Source: Dankookia rubra (GTDB lineage Bacteria; Pseudomonadota; Alphaproteobacteria; Acetobacterales; Acetobacteraceae). From it: a stretch of 64,000 nucleotides of DNA. The DNA lies in the NCBI RefSeq assembly GCF_004355005.1, contig NZ_SMSJ01000009.1:1-64000 (forward strand), given 5' to 3'. The translations under genes and the position numbers were made by a program. Shown here piece by piece: positions 10,201 through 19,260 of this stretch. Every line of letters begins with the position of its first letter. Position 1 is the stretch's first letter. The notes under the pieces were generated by a model. That model had not been told where the DNA came from, ran no database searches, and saw only the letters and a list, made by a program, of their open reading frames with translations.

Positions 10201-12765
10201 GACGGGGTGGTAGGAGACACGCCAATGTCCCGACGCCGCGCCCGCCGCGGGCCGGCCCGAGATGGGGATGTCGACCACGGCCTCGCCGCGCTCGAGGACC
10301 GCGCGGTAGACCGGCTCGATCTCCGGCCAGAGTTCCGGCACCACCTCGGCGACTTTGCGGCCGAGATGGTCCTCGACCGGGCGGCCATTGATGGCCGCCA
10401 GCGCGGCGTTGATGTTGCGGTAGCGCAGGTCGCGGCCGACCAGCGCCAGGCCGATCGGCGCGGTGGCATAGACCGCGCGGATCTCGTCGAGCGCCGCGCG
10501 CATGCGGGCCTCGCTCGCGGAGAGCGCCGCCTCGGCCCGCTTGCGCGCGGTGACGTCGATGGCGATGCCGCGCAGGCGGGCTGGCATGCCGTCCGGCCCG
10601 GGCTCGCCCTCGCCCATGGACTGGATCCACCGGACCGACCCGTCCGGCAGGGTGATCCGGTAGTCGACATCATAATGCCCGCCTTCCACGGCGAGGCGGC
10701 GGTGCTCCGCCACGAACAGCCTCCGGTCCTCCGGATGGATCTGGCCGAGCACGGTGGCATAGTCGCAGCGCGACCCGGGCGGCAGGCCGTGCAGCGCGCG
10801 GAGGCCGGGCGAGACGCGTGCCTCGCCGCCGGTCCCGGGGCTCTCCACCTCGAAGGTGGCGACCTGCGCCGCTTCGGTGATGCGGCGGAGAGCGGCCTTG
10901 CTCCTGGCGAGCGCCAGCTCAGCGCATTTGCGGTCGGTGATGTCGAAGTCGATGCCGATCATCCGGGTCGGCCGGCCGGTGCCGTCCCGCAGGACGGTGC
11001 CGCGCGCCACCACCCAGCGCTCGCCGCCATCGGCGCGGCGCATGCGGAACTCGATGTCGTAGGGCGCCTCGTCGGCCAGCGCCCGGCGCAGCGCCGCCTC
11101 GACCCGCGGCAGGTCCGCGGCGTGGACCAGGGCGCGAAAGTCGTCCACGGTGCCGCCGAAGGACCCGTCGGCCATGCCGAGCGCCGCCTCGAGGCCGCCC
11201 GACCACCGCACCGCCCCGCTGACCACGTTCCAGTCCCAGGAGAAGATCCGCGCCGCGCCCATCGCCAGGCGCATCTGCTCGTGCGCCCGGGCCAGCGCCG
11301 CCTCCGTCGCATCCCAGCCCGAGAGATCCACCACGAAGGCCGAGGCGGCGCCGACGGCGCGGTCGTGGAAGGCGAAGAACATCAGCACCGGAACCCGCGT
11401 GCCGTCGGCGCGAATGTATTCCTTCTGGTACGGCGCGCAGGCGCCGTCGCGGGCCGCCTCGGCGATCGCCGCCTCGTCGCGGCCGATCCACTCGGGCGGG
11501 GTCAGGTCGTCCCAGCGGACTCGCCCGGCCGCGAGGTCCTCCCGCGTCATGCCGACGATGCGGAGGAAGGCCTGGTTGGCGGCGGTGACCCGCCCGCCGG
11601 CATCCGCCCGCACCACGCCGACGGGGCTGGCGTCGAACAGCGCCCGCGCCTCGGCCGCCGCCCGCTCGCGCGTCTCGGCCCGCCGCGCCAGCACGGCGCC
11701 GAGCTCGTCGAATTCGCGGACGGCGTGCCAGCCGGGCAGGCCCGCCATCCCTGGCTCGCCCAGCCGCCGCAGCGAGCGGCTGAGCCGGTCGGCGAAGAGC
11801 ACGCCGAAGACCAGCGTCACCGAGAGCAGGCCGCCGCCGATCAGCAGGGTCGGCAAAAGGGCCTGACGAAGCGACGCCTCGAAGGCCTCCGCGGGCACCG
11901 TCACCTTGACCCGGAACCCGGATTGCGGCGCCAGCGCATAGGCCGCATGCACCCGTTCGCCCTCCACCGCGGTGAAGGGCGCGATGATCCCGGCCTGCTG
12001 CGTCATGGCGGCCAGCACCCTGGCGGGCGGCTGCTTCGCCACGGTCTCGTGGTCGCGCATGGTCCGGGCGACAATGGTGGACTGCCGATCGAGGGCGGAC
12101 GCCACCGCGCCCGGCGGCAGCCGCTGCTCGGTCAGCGCCGAGAGCAATCGCTCGCGCGGCAGGACGAGGCCGAGGACGCGCCTGCCGGGTCCACCCTCGG
12201 CCGCATCGGGGACCAGCACCGGGACCGCGACGGCGACGGACCATTCGCCGGCGCTCGGGCTGACATAGAGGTCGCCGACCACCGTGCGCCCGCTGGCAAG
12301 CGCCTCGATGGCCGGGCCGGTGGACATGGTGCCGGGCCGCTCACCGGGCAGCCAGCTCGTGCTCAACTGGATGCGGCCGTCCGGGCCCATCAGGTTGACC
12401 GCCTTGGCCCCGAAGGCCGTCGCGGCCGAGCGCATCTCGGACCAGAAGGTCGGCAGGTCGCCGCGCGCGAGGGCGGGCGAGCCCGCGAGGGCACGGAGCA
12501 GGCGCTCGGCCCCGGCGAACTCCCGGTCGAGCAGCAGGGCCATGGCCTGGGCACGGACGACCAGCCCTTCCTCCGCCCGCAACCGCTCGACGCGGTTCTG
12601 CTGCCACACGGCGCCGCCTGCCAGCAGGAGCAGCGGCAGGGCGGCACAGAGTGCAAACATCAGGATACGGCGGCGCAGCGTCGGAGCGCGGCTCGGTGCA
12701 GCCCTGGGCTGGGGCATGGGGTCACCGGCCAGGGTGCCGCCAAGCCCACCTGTATCGATCAGCAT
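7234..12765 (-). CDS. Seven-PAS hybrid sensor histidine kinase with receiver and C-terminal PAS_5-like domain
   Basis: About 1843 residues. TM1 is at about 34-52, an extracytoplasmic sensor follows to about 300, TM2 is at about 303-325, then seven PAS domains (about 373-1265), a coiled coil, HisKA with H1326 (GSVAHDFNN), HATPase (N box LLNLAVNARDAM; FFTTKPRGQGTGLGL), a receiver with D1619 (VVTDIIMP) and K1663, and finally a PAS_5-like domain (about 1693-1840). A sensory domain after the receiver is unusual. The ATG at 12765 is chosen because GAGGTGG lies eight bases upstream and a possible promoter lies at 12819-12847; GTG 12810 is the longer alternative. A PYP gene follows ten bases downstream. 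No output regulator is adjacent. The antisense strand is open along the whole gene, a high-GC shadow. Confidence 0.88.
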   Translation of the reverse strand: MLIDTGGLGGTLAGDPMPQPRAAPSRAPTLRRRILMFALCAALPLLLLAGGAVWQQNRVERLRAEEGLVVRAQAMALLLDREFAGAERLLRALAGSPALARGDLPTFWSEMRSAATAFGAKAVNLMGPDGRIQLSTSWLPGERPGTMSTGPAIEALASGRTVVGDLYVSPSAGEWSVAVAVPVLVPDAAEGGPGRRVLGLVLPRERLLSALTEQRLPPGAVASALDRQSTIVARTMRDHETVAKQPPARVLAAMTQQAGIIAPFTAVEGERVHAAYALAPQSGFRVKVTVPAEAFEASLRQALLPTLLIGGGLLSVTLVFGVLFADRLSRSLRRLGEPGMAGLPGWHAVREFDELGAVLARRAETRERAAAEARALFDASPVGVVRADAGGRVTAANQAFLRIVGMTREDLAAGRVRWDDLTPPEWIGRDEAAIAEAARDGACAPYQKEYIRADGTRVPVLMFFAFHDRAVGAASAFVVDLSGWDATEAALARAHEQMRLAMGAARIFSWDWNVVSGAVRWSGGLEAALGMADGSFGGTVDDFRALVHAADLPRVEAALRRALADEAPYDIEFRMRRADGGERWVVARGTVLRDGTGRPTRMIGIDFDITDRKCAELALARSKAALRRITEAAQVATFEVESPGTGGEARVSPGLRALHGLPPGSRCDYATVLGQIHPEDRRLFVAEHRRLAVEGGHYDVDYRITLPDGSVRWIQSMGEGEPGPDGMPARLRGIAIDVTARKRAEAALSASEARMRAALDEIRAVYATAPIGLALVGRDLRYRNINAALAAINGRPVEDHLGRKVAEVVPELWPEIEPVYRAVLERGEAVVDIPISGRPAAGAASGHWRVSYHPVSDEAGGIWGVSITVRAVTAEQQAEPGLAADRARLRDLLATLDLGAFMARDLDGTIRYWSDGCERLYGWTAEEAVGQVSHRLLGAESPVPLAEVEAALERAGAWSGDLRHRTRTGKEIVVAARKALRRSPEGKAALVFEALIDVTAQRRAEQALRESEATLSAVLDALPVGVAIADAKGRILRDNAALRELWGVPPETTGWEGYSDWVAWWPETGQRILAEDWAMTRALLRGEVTRDEMLECARFGSGEHRYFLNNAAPIRDAEGRIIGGVVAALDVTARRADELRLRESEERLRLTQEAAAVGAWDWNLETGECRWSPRNFALHGIEPGDAALSYAIWREAVHPEDRAGADAAVQAAVAGDGRYEAEYRVLPAGGTVRWLLSRGVVLPGRDGRPVRMLGISLDVTAAKQAEAALGRANTELEDRIAERTRALDEAAEELRAEMRRREEAQAALAQAQKLEALGQLTGSVAHDFNNVLAAVMGSLRLIARRAEGNAQILTLASAGERAAERAAALIRQLMAFARREELIPAVVLPARILDEVDQMLRRAVGTGVILALHADPDTWPVLTDPHRLEVALLNLAVNARDAMDGVGSLAVATRNAAAAPGAERPQGLDPNRDYVVVSTRDNGPGMAPEVMARAAEPFFTTKPRGQGTGLGLAMVYGFARQSGGALRLLGAPGEGTTAEIWLPRAVGATAAEAAEAEREPDPALHGSATVLVVDDDDQVRLMTATLLRDLGYEVIEADGMASAVVQASVAARLDLVVTDIIMPGGRGPDLAMRLRADRPGIPILFVSGYGDRAGLAGEVVLTKPFTPVELSRRVLSALGRLPTSLHERTLMRLGRPELSRAYLAWRALREAGGADTLPTPEALDMAKQVEADHAYTVALEGGEDGAPRMRFVRVGAALGRRLNRPLVGEEVGDDLEEDEVFGGLGDAYHRCARLGVPCHDYARLRFGDGGEPVYFERLLLPLAEDGRARPTHLVGLAFFSDSV

Positions 12766-12818
12766 GGCCCAGCCCACCTCCATCCGAGGCGTTATACTTG
12801 CGCCGCTCACGCTCGCGC

Positions 12819-12847
12819 TTGATAGAACCTTCGATTGTCTTGAGCAA
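12819..12847 (-). promoter_or_regulatory. Candidate sigma-70-type promoter of the seven-PAS kinase/PYP operon
   Basis: Read on the minus strand, TTGCTC (12847-12842) and TATCAA (12824-12819) are separated by 17 bases. This predicts transcription from about 12812, upstream of the preferred start codon at 12765 and its GAGGTGG site, but too close for use of the GTG at 12810. The surrounding region is clearly more AT-rich than the genes. Prediction from motif match only. Confidence 0.35.
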
Positions 12848-13595
12848 CCAACAAACCACTGGCACAGGTCCGGACAACGGGACGATCTGCCGATCCAGTG
12901 CTCATACTACAACCGTAAGTAGATTACATTTTACCTACACATACAGTATGCAAAGAAGCACGGAACAAACGGTTTCCATCCTTCGGCTCTCGACATCTTA
13001 CGAGTGATTGCGGTGCCAACCATTGATCCCGCATGAAGAAGCGAACTCCTTTGCCGCTCGACATGAGGAAAACCCGATCGGACCTGCTATACCCTCCCGG
13101 ATCCGTGAGATAGTTGGAGACGGCGGTGATGTACTCATATGAAGTACAGTTGGATTTGGCGGCAACGCAAGGCACCGCGCCACGCCGCTTCCATCAAGCC
13201 TACCCCGCCGCGGACGGCCGTCGCCTCCTCGCCGCCCGCGCATGCCGGGACCGGGCGCGCGCCGCCGCCGCGCAGCCAGGTGTTCATGGCCGGGCCAGTC
13301 GGCCTCAGGCGCGCCGCCTCGGTGAAGCCGTCGTAGCGCGCCGAGCCGAGGGGCCGGGCCGCCTCAGCGGCGGCAGGGGGCAGGCGGTCGATTGTACCGG
13401 GCCGGAGGGCAACTCCTGCGAGGGCCGCGCCGCCTTCCGCCACTTCGCGCGGCGGCGGCCACAGGACAGGCCCGAGGCGGGTCGTGCGATGGTCGGCACT
13501 GCTCTGCCGATGACGCCTTCACGCGACGCACGGCGCTGAACCTCCCCGCCCCACCTCGACTGTCTGCTCCGATCCAGGAAAGCAGAATCGCCAGC
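12848..13595. other. AT-rich intergenic region between divergent kinase genes
   Basis: About 750 bases with no confident gene. The part at 12850-13150 is AT-richer than its surroundings and probably carries the divergent promoters. Two small symmetric elements are visible: CATACAGTATG at 12940-12950 and GTACT/AGTAC arms at 13131-13135 and 13143-13147. A reverse frame at 13135-13443 (102 codons) is open but has no recognisable domain and I do not call it. The frame of the CHASE3 kinase is open back to 13392, but that leader is not protein-like. Confidence 0.45.
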
Positions 13596-16500
13596 ATGTC
13601 GGCTTCCGCCAAGGCAACATCGCTGCCGGACTTCGCCTCCATCACCCGTCCCTGGCGCCGCCTCGGGCGCCTCGGCGCGGCCGCCCCTGCCGCGCTCGCG
13701 CTCTGCCTGATCCTCCTTGCTCTTGCCGGGGCGCGCATATCACGCGAGGCGACGGAAGCGGACGATCGGGTCGCGCATACGCTGGAGGTGCTGGTCGAGG
13801 CGAACGGAGCGCTCTCGGCCGTCCAGGACGCGGAGACCGGCCAGCGCGGCTCCCTGCTCACGCGTGACCCCGACTACCTGCAGCCCTACGAGGCGGGGCG
13901 CGTGGCGGCGCTGCACCGGCTGCAACGGGCGCGGCAGCTGACCGCTGGCAACCCCGGGCAGCAAGCGCGGCTTGCGACGCTCGAAGCGGCGGTCACCGGC
14001 AAGCTGGCGGAACTGTCCACAACCGTGGAGCTGGCGCGCGGCGGCAATACCGAGGCGGCGCTGGCCGTGGTGCGCACTGGCGAGGGGCAGCAGATCATGC
14101 TGCGGATCCGGCGCCTGATCCTCGACCTGCATGAGGAGGAGGAACGCCTCCTGACCGCGCGAAAGGCGCAGGCGGCGGAGGTCGAGCAGCGGCTTTCGTG
14201 GCTCCTCTCCCTGGCCGCGGGCGTCGCCTTGGCGACAGCCATCGCTTGTGCCGGCACCGCGCTGGCCGGGATGCGGCTTCTGCGCCGGGTGGAACGGCAG
14301 GATGCGGAGCGCGGGGCGGCCGAGGCACTGGCCGAGAGCGAGGCGCGCCTGCGCGACCTGCTCGTCACGCTCGACCTCGGCAATACGGTGGTCCGCGGAG
14401 ACGACGGCAGGGTCCTGTTCTGGTCGAAGGGCTGTGAGCGGCTATACGGTTGGACGGCGGAGGAGGCGGTCGGCCGCGAGACGGGAGAGCTTCTCCGGTC
14501 GAAGTACCCGACCCCGCTTCCCGCAATCCTCGCGGCGCTGCGGTGCGACGGCCATTGGCGCGGCGATCTGCACCACACCGCACGCGACGGGCGTGAATTG
14601 GTGGTCGCGGCCGAAATGGTGCAGCGGACAGTGGAGGGCAAGCCGCCGGTCACCCTGATCTCGCTGACCGACGTCGCGGCGCAACGCCGGGCCGAGGCAG
14701 ATTTGGCGGCGAGCGAGGCGCGCCTGCGCCTCGCGGGCGAGAGCGCCGGGCTGGCCACCTGGGATGCCGACCTTGCGACCGGGACGGCCTCCTGGACAGC
14801 CAACCAGTTCGCCATGCTCGACTACGTGCCGGACCGCTCGGGCTGGGCCAGCAATGCCATGTGGCACGACCGCATCCTGCCCGAGGACTGGCCCGCGGTG
14901 GAGGCAGCGAACCGGGATGCCCGGCCCGGCATGCATGCCTATCGTGTCAGCTACCGCATCCGGCGCGCCGATGACGGCGCGGAGCGCTGGATCGAGACGG
15001 TCGGCCGCTACCTCGACCACGGTCCGGACGGTGCGCCGCGCCGCGCCATCGGCGTCAACCTCGACATCACCGACCGGCGCGCGGCGGAGGCGGCGCTGGC
15101 CGAGAGCGAGGCGTTCGGCCGCTCCATTCTCTGCGGTACCTCGGATTGCATGGTGGTGCTCGACGCCGAGGGGCGTGTCGCTTTCATGAACGAGCCCGGG
15201 CGATGCCAGAAGGAGCTCGACGACACGGCGCAGGTGCTCGGGCGGCCGGTCGAGGAGCTATGGCCGGAGGAGTCGCGGCGACTGGTGCGTGAAGCCATGA
15301 CGCGGGCGCGGGACGGTCACACGGCCCGCTACACCGCCTATGGCCCGACTGCGAAGGGCACGCCGAAATGGTGGGACGTCACCATCTCGCGGCTGCACGC
15401 GCGGGACGGCGAGCCGCCGCGGCTGCTCTCGGTCGCACGCGACGTCACGGAGCGGCGGAGGTGGGAGCAGGAGGTCGCGCGCTTCAAGGCCTTCAGCGAG
15501 CGCTCGGTGGACGCGCACCACATGTTCGACGCCGAGGGACGGGTCGTCTACGCCAACCGGACGTCCTGGGCGCGGCTCGGCTATACGGAAGCGGAGTTCC
15601 TCACCTTCAGCGTCGCCGACTTCGATCCGGACTGGCCGGTCGAGCGGTTCCGCGGCATCGTGGCCCAGGCCATGCGGGAATCCGTCGCGCCTTTTGAGGC
15701 GCGGCATCGCAGGCGCGACGGCACCAGCCTTCCCGTCGAGGTCAGCGTCACGGCGATCAATGAGGCGGGTGGCCCCTTCCTGCTCGCCATCGTTCGCGAC
15801 ATCTCGGAACGCAAGGCAGCCGAGGCGGCGCTGCGCGAGAGCGAGGCACGCTTCCGCTCGATGGCCGACCACGCGCCGAGCATGGTGTGGGAAACCGACG
15901 CTGCGGGCTTCTGCACCTATCTCAGCCAGCCCTGGTGCGAGTTCACCGGCCAGACCGAGGCGGAAGGCTTCGGCTTCGGCTGGCTCGAGATGATTCATCC
16001 CGAAGACCGCGACTGCGTGCGGGATGCCTTCCTCGATGCGGCCGCCCGCCGCGGCGGCTACCGGATCGAATGCCGCCTGCGCCGCGCCTCGGACGCCGGC
16101 TGGGCCTGGGTGATCGACGCCGCCGCGCCGCGGATCGCCACGGACGGCAGCTATCTCGGCTATGTCGGCTCGGCACTCGACATCACCGACATCGTCGCAG
16201 CGCGGCAGGTCCTGACGCGCGAAGCCGAGCAGCTCGACCGTCTGGCCGAGGAGCGCGGCCGGGCGCTGGCCGAGAGCGAACGACGCTTGGCGCAGGCGGC
16301 GAAGATGGAGGCGCTCGGGCGGCTCGCGGGCGGCATCGCGCACGACTTCAACAACGTCCTCCAGGCCGTGCACGGCGGCATCGCGATCGCCTCGAAACGC
16401 CTGCCGCCCGAGGCTGAGCCGGTGCGGAAGTATCTCAGGCTCGCCTCCGACGCGGCCGGGCGCGGGGCGGCGGTGACCGGCCGCCTGCTCGCCTTCGCCC

Positions 16501-17480
16501 GGCGCGGCGAGCTGCAGGCCGAGCCGGTCGCTCCCGGGCCGCTGCTCTCGGGGCTGGTCGAATTCCTGCAGCCGGTGATCGGGCCGAACCTGGCGCTGCG
16601 GACGGAGGTGGCGCCCGGCCTGCCACCGCTGCTGGCTGACAAGGGGCAGCTCGAGGCGGTGCTGGTCAACCTCGTCAACAACGCGCGCGACGCCATGGCG
16701 GGCGGCGGTGGCCTGACCCTCGGGGCCGAGGCCGCGACGGTGCCGGATGCGGCACGCACGCCGCACGGCCTCGCCCCGGGTGTCTACGTCCGTCTGTATG
16801 TGGTCGACGAGGGCGAGGGCATCCCGCCCGAGGTGCTGACGCGCATGAGCGAGCCCTTCTTCACCACCAAGCCGAGGGGCCAGGGCACCGGGCTCGGCCT
16901 TGCCATGGCACGCGGCTTCGCCGAGCAGTCGGGCGGCGGCCTCTTGATCGAGAGCGCGCCCGGGCGCGGCACCAGCGTCTCAGTCTGGCTACCGCGGGTG
17001 CCGGACCGCAGCGGCGGCGGCCTGCTCGTGGACGACAGGAAGAACATTCCCCGCGCGTCGGCACCGCCTGCCGGGGAGCTCACCGTGCTGTTGGCCGAGG
17101 ACCAGTCCGAGGTTCGGGCGGTGCTCGCTGCGCAGCTCAGGGACCATGGCTATGCCGTTTGGGAGTCCGCGGACGCCGCCGCGGCACTCCTGCTGGTCGA
17201 GAGCGGCGTGCGGTTCGATGCCCTCGTCACCGACCTGGCCATGCCGGGGGAGATGGACGGGCTCGACCTGCTCGGCGCGATGCGGGCGCGGCTGCCGCGG
17301 CTGCCCGCCGTGCTGGTGACCGGGCATGCAGGCGATGCGCTGCCCGGGCGGCTGGAGCGGGCCGAGCAGGGCGGTCCCTTCGCCTTGTTGCGCAAGCCTG
17401 CCGCAGCCGAGATGCTTTTCGATCGGCTCGCCCGCGTGCTGCGGCAGGCGGGACTTCCTGGGCTGAAGGCGGCCAGATGA
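13596..17480 (+). CDS. CHASE3 / five-PAS hybrid histidine kinase
   Basis: 1294 residues. TM1 at about 28-47 and TM2 at about 202-227 enclose a CHASE3 sensor (AVQDAETGQRGSLLT is its signature stretch). Then come five PAS domains (about 245-365, 370-498, 503-622, 628-742, 748-868), a short coiled coil, HisKA with H916 (GGIAHDFNN), HATPase (VLVNLVNNARDAM; FFTTKPRGQGTGLGLAM) and a C-terminal receiver with D1213 (VTDLAMPGEMDG) and K1267. It senses an unknown periplasmic signal plus cytosolic cues and would pass phosphate to its own receiver. The start ATG 13596 precedes the first membrane helix closely; AGGAAAG lies 14 bases upstream, rather far. The kinase-receiver half is a paralogue of that in the MASE1 kinase at 19668. 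Confidence 0.88.
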   Translation: MSASAKATSLPDFASITRPWRRLGRLGAAAPAALALCLILLALAGARISREATEADDRVAHTLEVLVEANGALSAVQDAETGQRGSLLTRDPDYLQPYEAGRVAALHRLQRARQLTAGNPGQQARLATLEAAVTGKLAELSTTVELARGGNTEAALAVVRTGEGQQIMLRIRRLILDLHEEEERLLTARKAQAAEVEQRLSWLLSLAAGVALATAIACAGTALAGMRLLRRVERQDAERGAAEALAESEARLRDLLVTLDLGNTVVRGDDGRVLFWSKGCERLYGWTAEEAVGRETGELLRSKYPTPLPAILAALRCDGHWRGDLHHTARDGRELVVAAEMVQRTVEGKPPVTLISLTDVAAQRRAEADLAASEARLRLAGESAGLATWDADLATGTASWTANQFAMLDYVPDRSGWASNAMWHDRILPEDWPAVEAANRDARPGMHAYRVSYRIRRADDGAERWIETVGRYLDHGPDGAPRRAIGVNLDITDRRAAEAALAESEAFGRSILCGTSDCMVVLDAEGRVAFMNEPGRCQKELDDTAQVLGRPVEELWPEESRRLVREAMTRARDGHTARYTAYGPTAKGTPKWWDVTISRLHARDGEPPRLLSVARDVTERRRWEQEVARFKAFSERSVDAHHMFDAEGRVVYANRTSWARLGYTEAEFLTFSVADFDPDWPVERFRGIVAQAMRESVAPFEARHRRRDGTSLPVEVSVTAINEAGGPFLLAIVRDISERKAAEAALRESEARFRSMADHAPSMVWETDAAGFCTYLSQPWCEFTGQTEAEGFGFGWLEMIHPEDRDCVRDAFLDAAARRGGYRIECRLRRASDAGWAWVIDAAAPRIATDGSYLGYVGSALDITDIVAARQVLTREAEQLDRLAEERGRALAESERRLAQAAKMEALGRLAGGIAHDFNNVLQAVHGGIAIASKRLPPEAEPVRKYLRLASDAAGRGAAVTGRLLAFARRGELQAEPVAPGPLLSGLVEFLQPVIGPNLALRTEVAPGLPPLLADKGQLEAVLVNLVNNARDAMAGGGGLTLGAEAATVPDAARTPHGLAPGVYVRLYVVDEGEGIPPEVLTRMSEPFFTTKPRGQGTGLGLAMARGFAEQSGGGLLIESAPGRGTSVSVWLPRVPDRSGGGLLVDDRKNIPRASAPPAGELTVLLAEDQSEVRAVLAAQLRDHGYAVWESADAAAALLLVESGVRFDALVTDLAMPGEMDGLDLLGAMRARLPRLPAVLVTGHAGDALPGRLERAEQGGPFALLRKPAAAEMLFDRLARVLRQAGLPGLKAAR

Positions 17481-17968
17481 CACGGGTACTCGCCGCGCGG
17501 CCGGACATCAGGGCGTGACCAGGCCGCGGCGCAGAACCGGATGCCGCGGCGTTTCCTGCCGCGCGGAGGCAACACCTCGTTCGTTCCGCATCCGCGTCCA
17601 ATCCGAGGACCGGCCTCGGCGTGTGGGGCCGGCGTGACGGTCCTCTCGGACGGCCCACCTGGACGTCCAGCGCCACCGGCGGACTTCGCCCGGCCCTGGT
17701 CCGTTCGCTGACGCAATCAGGCCGGTGCGGCCGTGCTGGCCGAGATAGGGCCGGGACAGGGTAGCGGGGTCACCCTGCGCTTCCCCAGGGCTCCCCGGCC
17801 GGCGCGACCGAATGCCGCGGCAACGGCCGGCGCGCCGCCGGTATCCCGGCTTCCCTTCCCTCTCTGGCGCACAACATGTCGGTGGCATCAGAAACCAGGG
17901 GTCGGGCTCGGCTTTTGCATGAGCTAAGGCGGATCCTTTGAAAGCAGGCGACGAGCGGTGCAGACAGA
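17481..17968. other. Intergenic stretch with an imperfect hairpin
   Basis: 488 bases without a supportable gene. GAGGACCG at 17605-17612 pairs with CGGTCCTC at 17638-17645 around a 25-base loop, a possible weak terminator or mRNA structure after the CHASE3 kinase, without a T-run. The promoter of the following HWE kinase should lie near its right end, but I cannot pick one out. Confidence 0.4.
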
Positions 17969-19039
17969 ATGAGCGGCCAAGCGCCGGAGCAGCGGCAGGC
18001 GGGGGGATCTGCGCGCCAGCCGATCGCTGCCGAAGCGATGGACGACAGCCTCGACCTTGACCTGTTCAGGGCAGCCGTCGAGGCTGTCGGAGAAACGATC
18101 ATCATCACCGGCCCCGAGCTGGACGAGCCCGGCCCGGTCATCGAGTACGTCAACCCGAATTTCACGCGCATGACCGGCTATGCGCGCGACGAGGCAATCG
18201 GCCGATCCCCGCGCTTCCTGCAAGGCCTGAAAACGGAACGCGCAGCGTTGGACCGCCTGCGGGCTGCGATGCAGGCCGGCGAGCCGATCCGCGACGAGGC
18301 GGTGAACTACCGTAAGGACGGCACGCCCTTCGTGGTGGAGTGGCTGATGACACCGGTGCGGGACGGCACCGGCCGGATCGTGCGGTGGGTATCGGCGCAG
18401 CGCGATATCACCGAGCGCAGGCGCGCCGAGGCACGGCAGCGCCGTTTGCTCGACGAGGTCAATCACCGCGTCAACAACACGCTCGCCGTGGTCCAGTCCG
18501 TGGCCACGCAGACCCTTCGCGCCACGGTTCCGTCGGGCGCCGTCCGTGCTGCGCTGCTGGGCCGTCTGCTCGCCCTGGCGCGAGCGCATGAACTGCTCGC
18601 CCAGAGCTACTGGGCCGGAGCGTCGTTGCCTGTCCTGGTGGAGCGGCAGTTGGCGTTCCACTGTGGCGCGGACCAGCCGAGGGCCAGGTTTTCCGGGCCG
18701 GAGGTCAGGCTGGCTCCCGGCGCGGCCGTCGCCCTGGCGATGGCCTTCCACGAGCTCGCCGTCAACGCGTCCTCGCATGGCGCCCTGTCCATGCCTGGCG
18801 GCACTGTTTGCATCGATTGGTCCATTCATGTGCAGGATGGCCAGGGCTGGCTTTGCCTGCATTGGACCGAACGGGGCGGGCCGCCGATTTCCGGGCCGCC
18901 CATCCACCGCGGTTTCGGCTTGCGGCTCATCGAGCGCGGCCTCGCGCACGAATTGCAGGCCCATACAAGGCTGCTGTTCGAGACCGCGGGCCTGCGTTGC
19001 GACATCACCATGCCGCTTACGAAAGTTGTCCGTGAATGA
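17969..19039 (+). CDS. LOV-like PAS / HWE-type histidine kinase lacking the photoactive Cys
   Basis: 356 residues, cytosolic. The N-terminal domain (about 30-150) has the sequence signature of LOV domains: NPNFTRMTGYARDEAIGRSP then RFLQG, and NYRKDGTPF. In photoactive LOV domains the motif reads GRNCRFLQ; here it is GRSPRFLQ, so the cysteine that forms the flavin adduct is Pro81. The flavin-contacting Asn after the RKDGTPF motif is also replaced (FVVEW). The kinase is HWE type: H166 in EVNHRVNNTLAVVQ, N box HELAVNASSHG, and LHWTERGG with the W-x-E feature. Flavin binding is therefore uncertain; it may sense something else or act through heterodimers. No strong ribosome site precedes ATG 17969. 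It sits between two big hybrid kinases with no receiver partner. Confidence 0.85.
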   Translation: MSGQAPEQRQAGGSARQPIAAEAMDDSLDLDLFRAAVEAVGETIIITGPELDEPGPVIEYVNPNFTRMTGYARDEAIGRSPRFLQGLKTERAALDRLRAAMQAGEPIRDEAVNYRKDGTPFVVEWLMTPVRDGTGRIVRWVSAQRDITERRRAEARQRRLLDEVNHRVNNTLAVVQSVATQTLRATVPSGAVRAALLGRLLALARAHELLAQSYWAGASLPVLVERQLAFHCGADQPRARFSGPEVRLAPGAAVALAMAFHELAVNASSHGALSMPGGTVCIDWSIHVQDGQGWLCLHWTERGGPPISGPPIHRGFGLRLIERGLAHELQAHTRLLFETAGLRCDITMPLTKVVRE

Positions 19040-19260
19040 GGGTGCCCCCGCCTGCCCGCCGAATCTTCAATTAAACGGCATCGGCACAATCACTTTATTA
19101 CGGAGATCCTTGAACCCCTGCTCAGCACGCCTCGCTAGCAATAGAACTCGCCAATAACAGCGGTAATCATTACGCGAAGCGGATGCTGCGTAACTCAGTA
19201 CACGCGCATCGATGCGAAAAATGGTGGCGCAAAGAAGTATTCTCGTTTACTTGATCTTTC

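Noticed and set aside
7210-12822. Open frame of 1870 codons on the plus strand, antisense to the seven-PAS kinase
   Set aside because: Composition is Arg/Gly/Pro/Asp/His-rich with no domain, and it mirrors codon-position GC bias of the real minus-strand gene. Long antisense frames are common at this GC content.
12940-12950. CATACAGTATG inverted repeat as an operator
   Set aside because: A single 5-bp-arm palindrome in an AT-rich spacer is expected by chance; no second copy near the PYP operon promoter was seen.
13131-13147. GTACT/AGTAC arms around CATATGA as a LuxR-type box
   Set aside because: Arms of only five bases, the inner bases do not pair, and no luxI/luxR-type gene is in the window.
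13135-13443. Possible 102-codon minus-strand gene in the kinase intergenic region
   Set aside because: No recognisable domain, no convincing ribosome site, biased composition, and conflicting plus-strand frames of equal quality.
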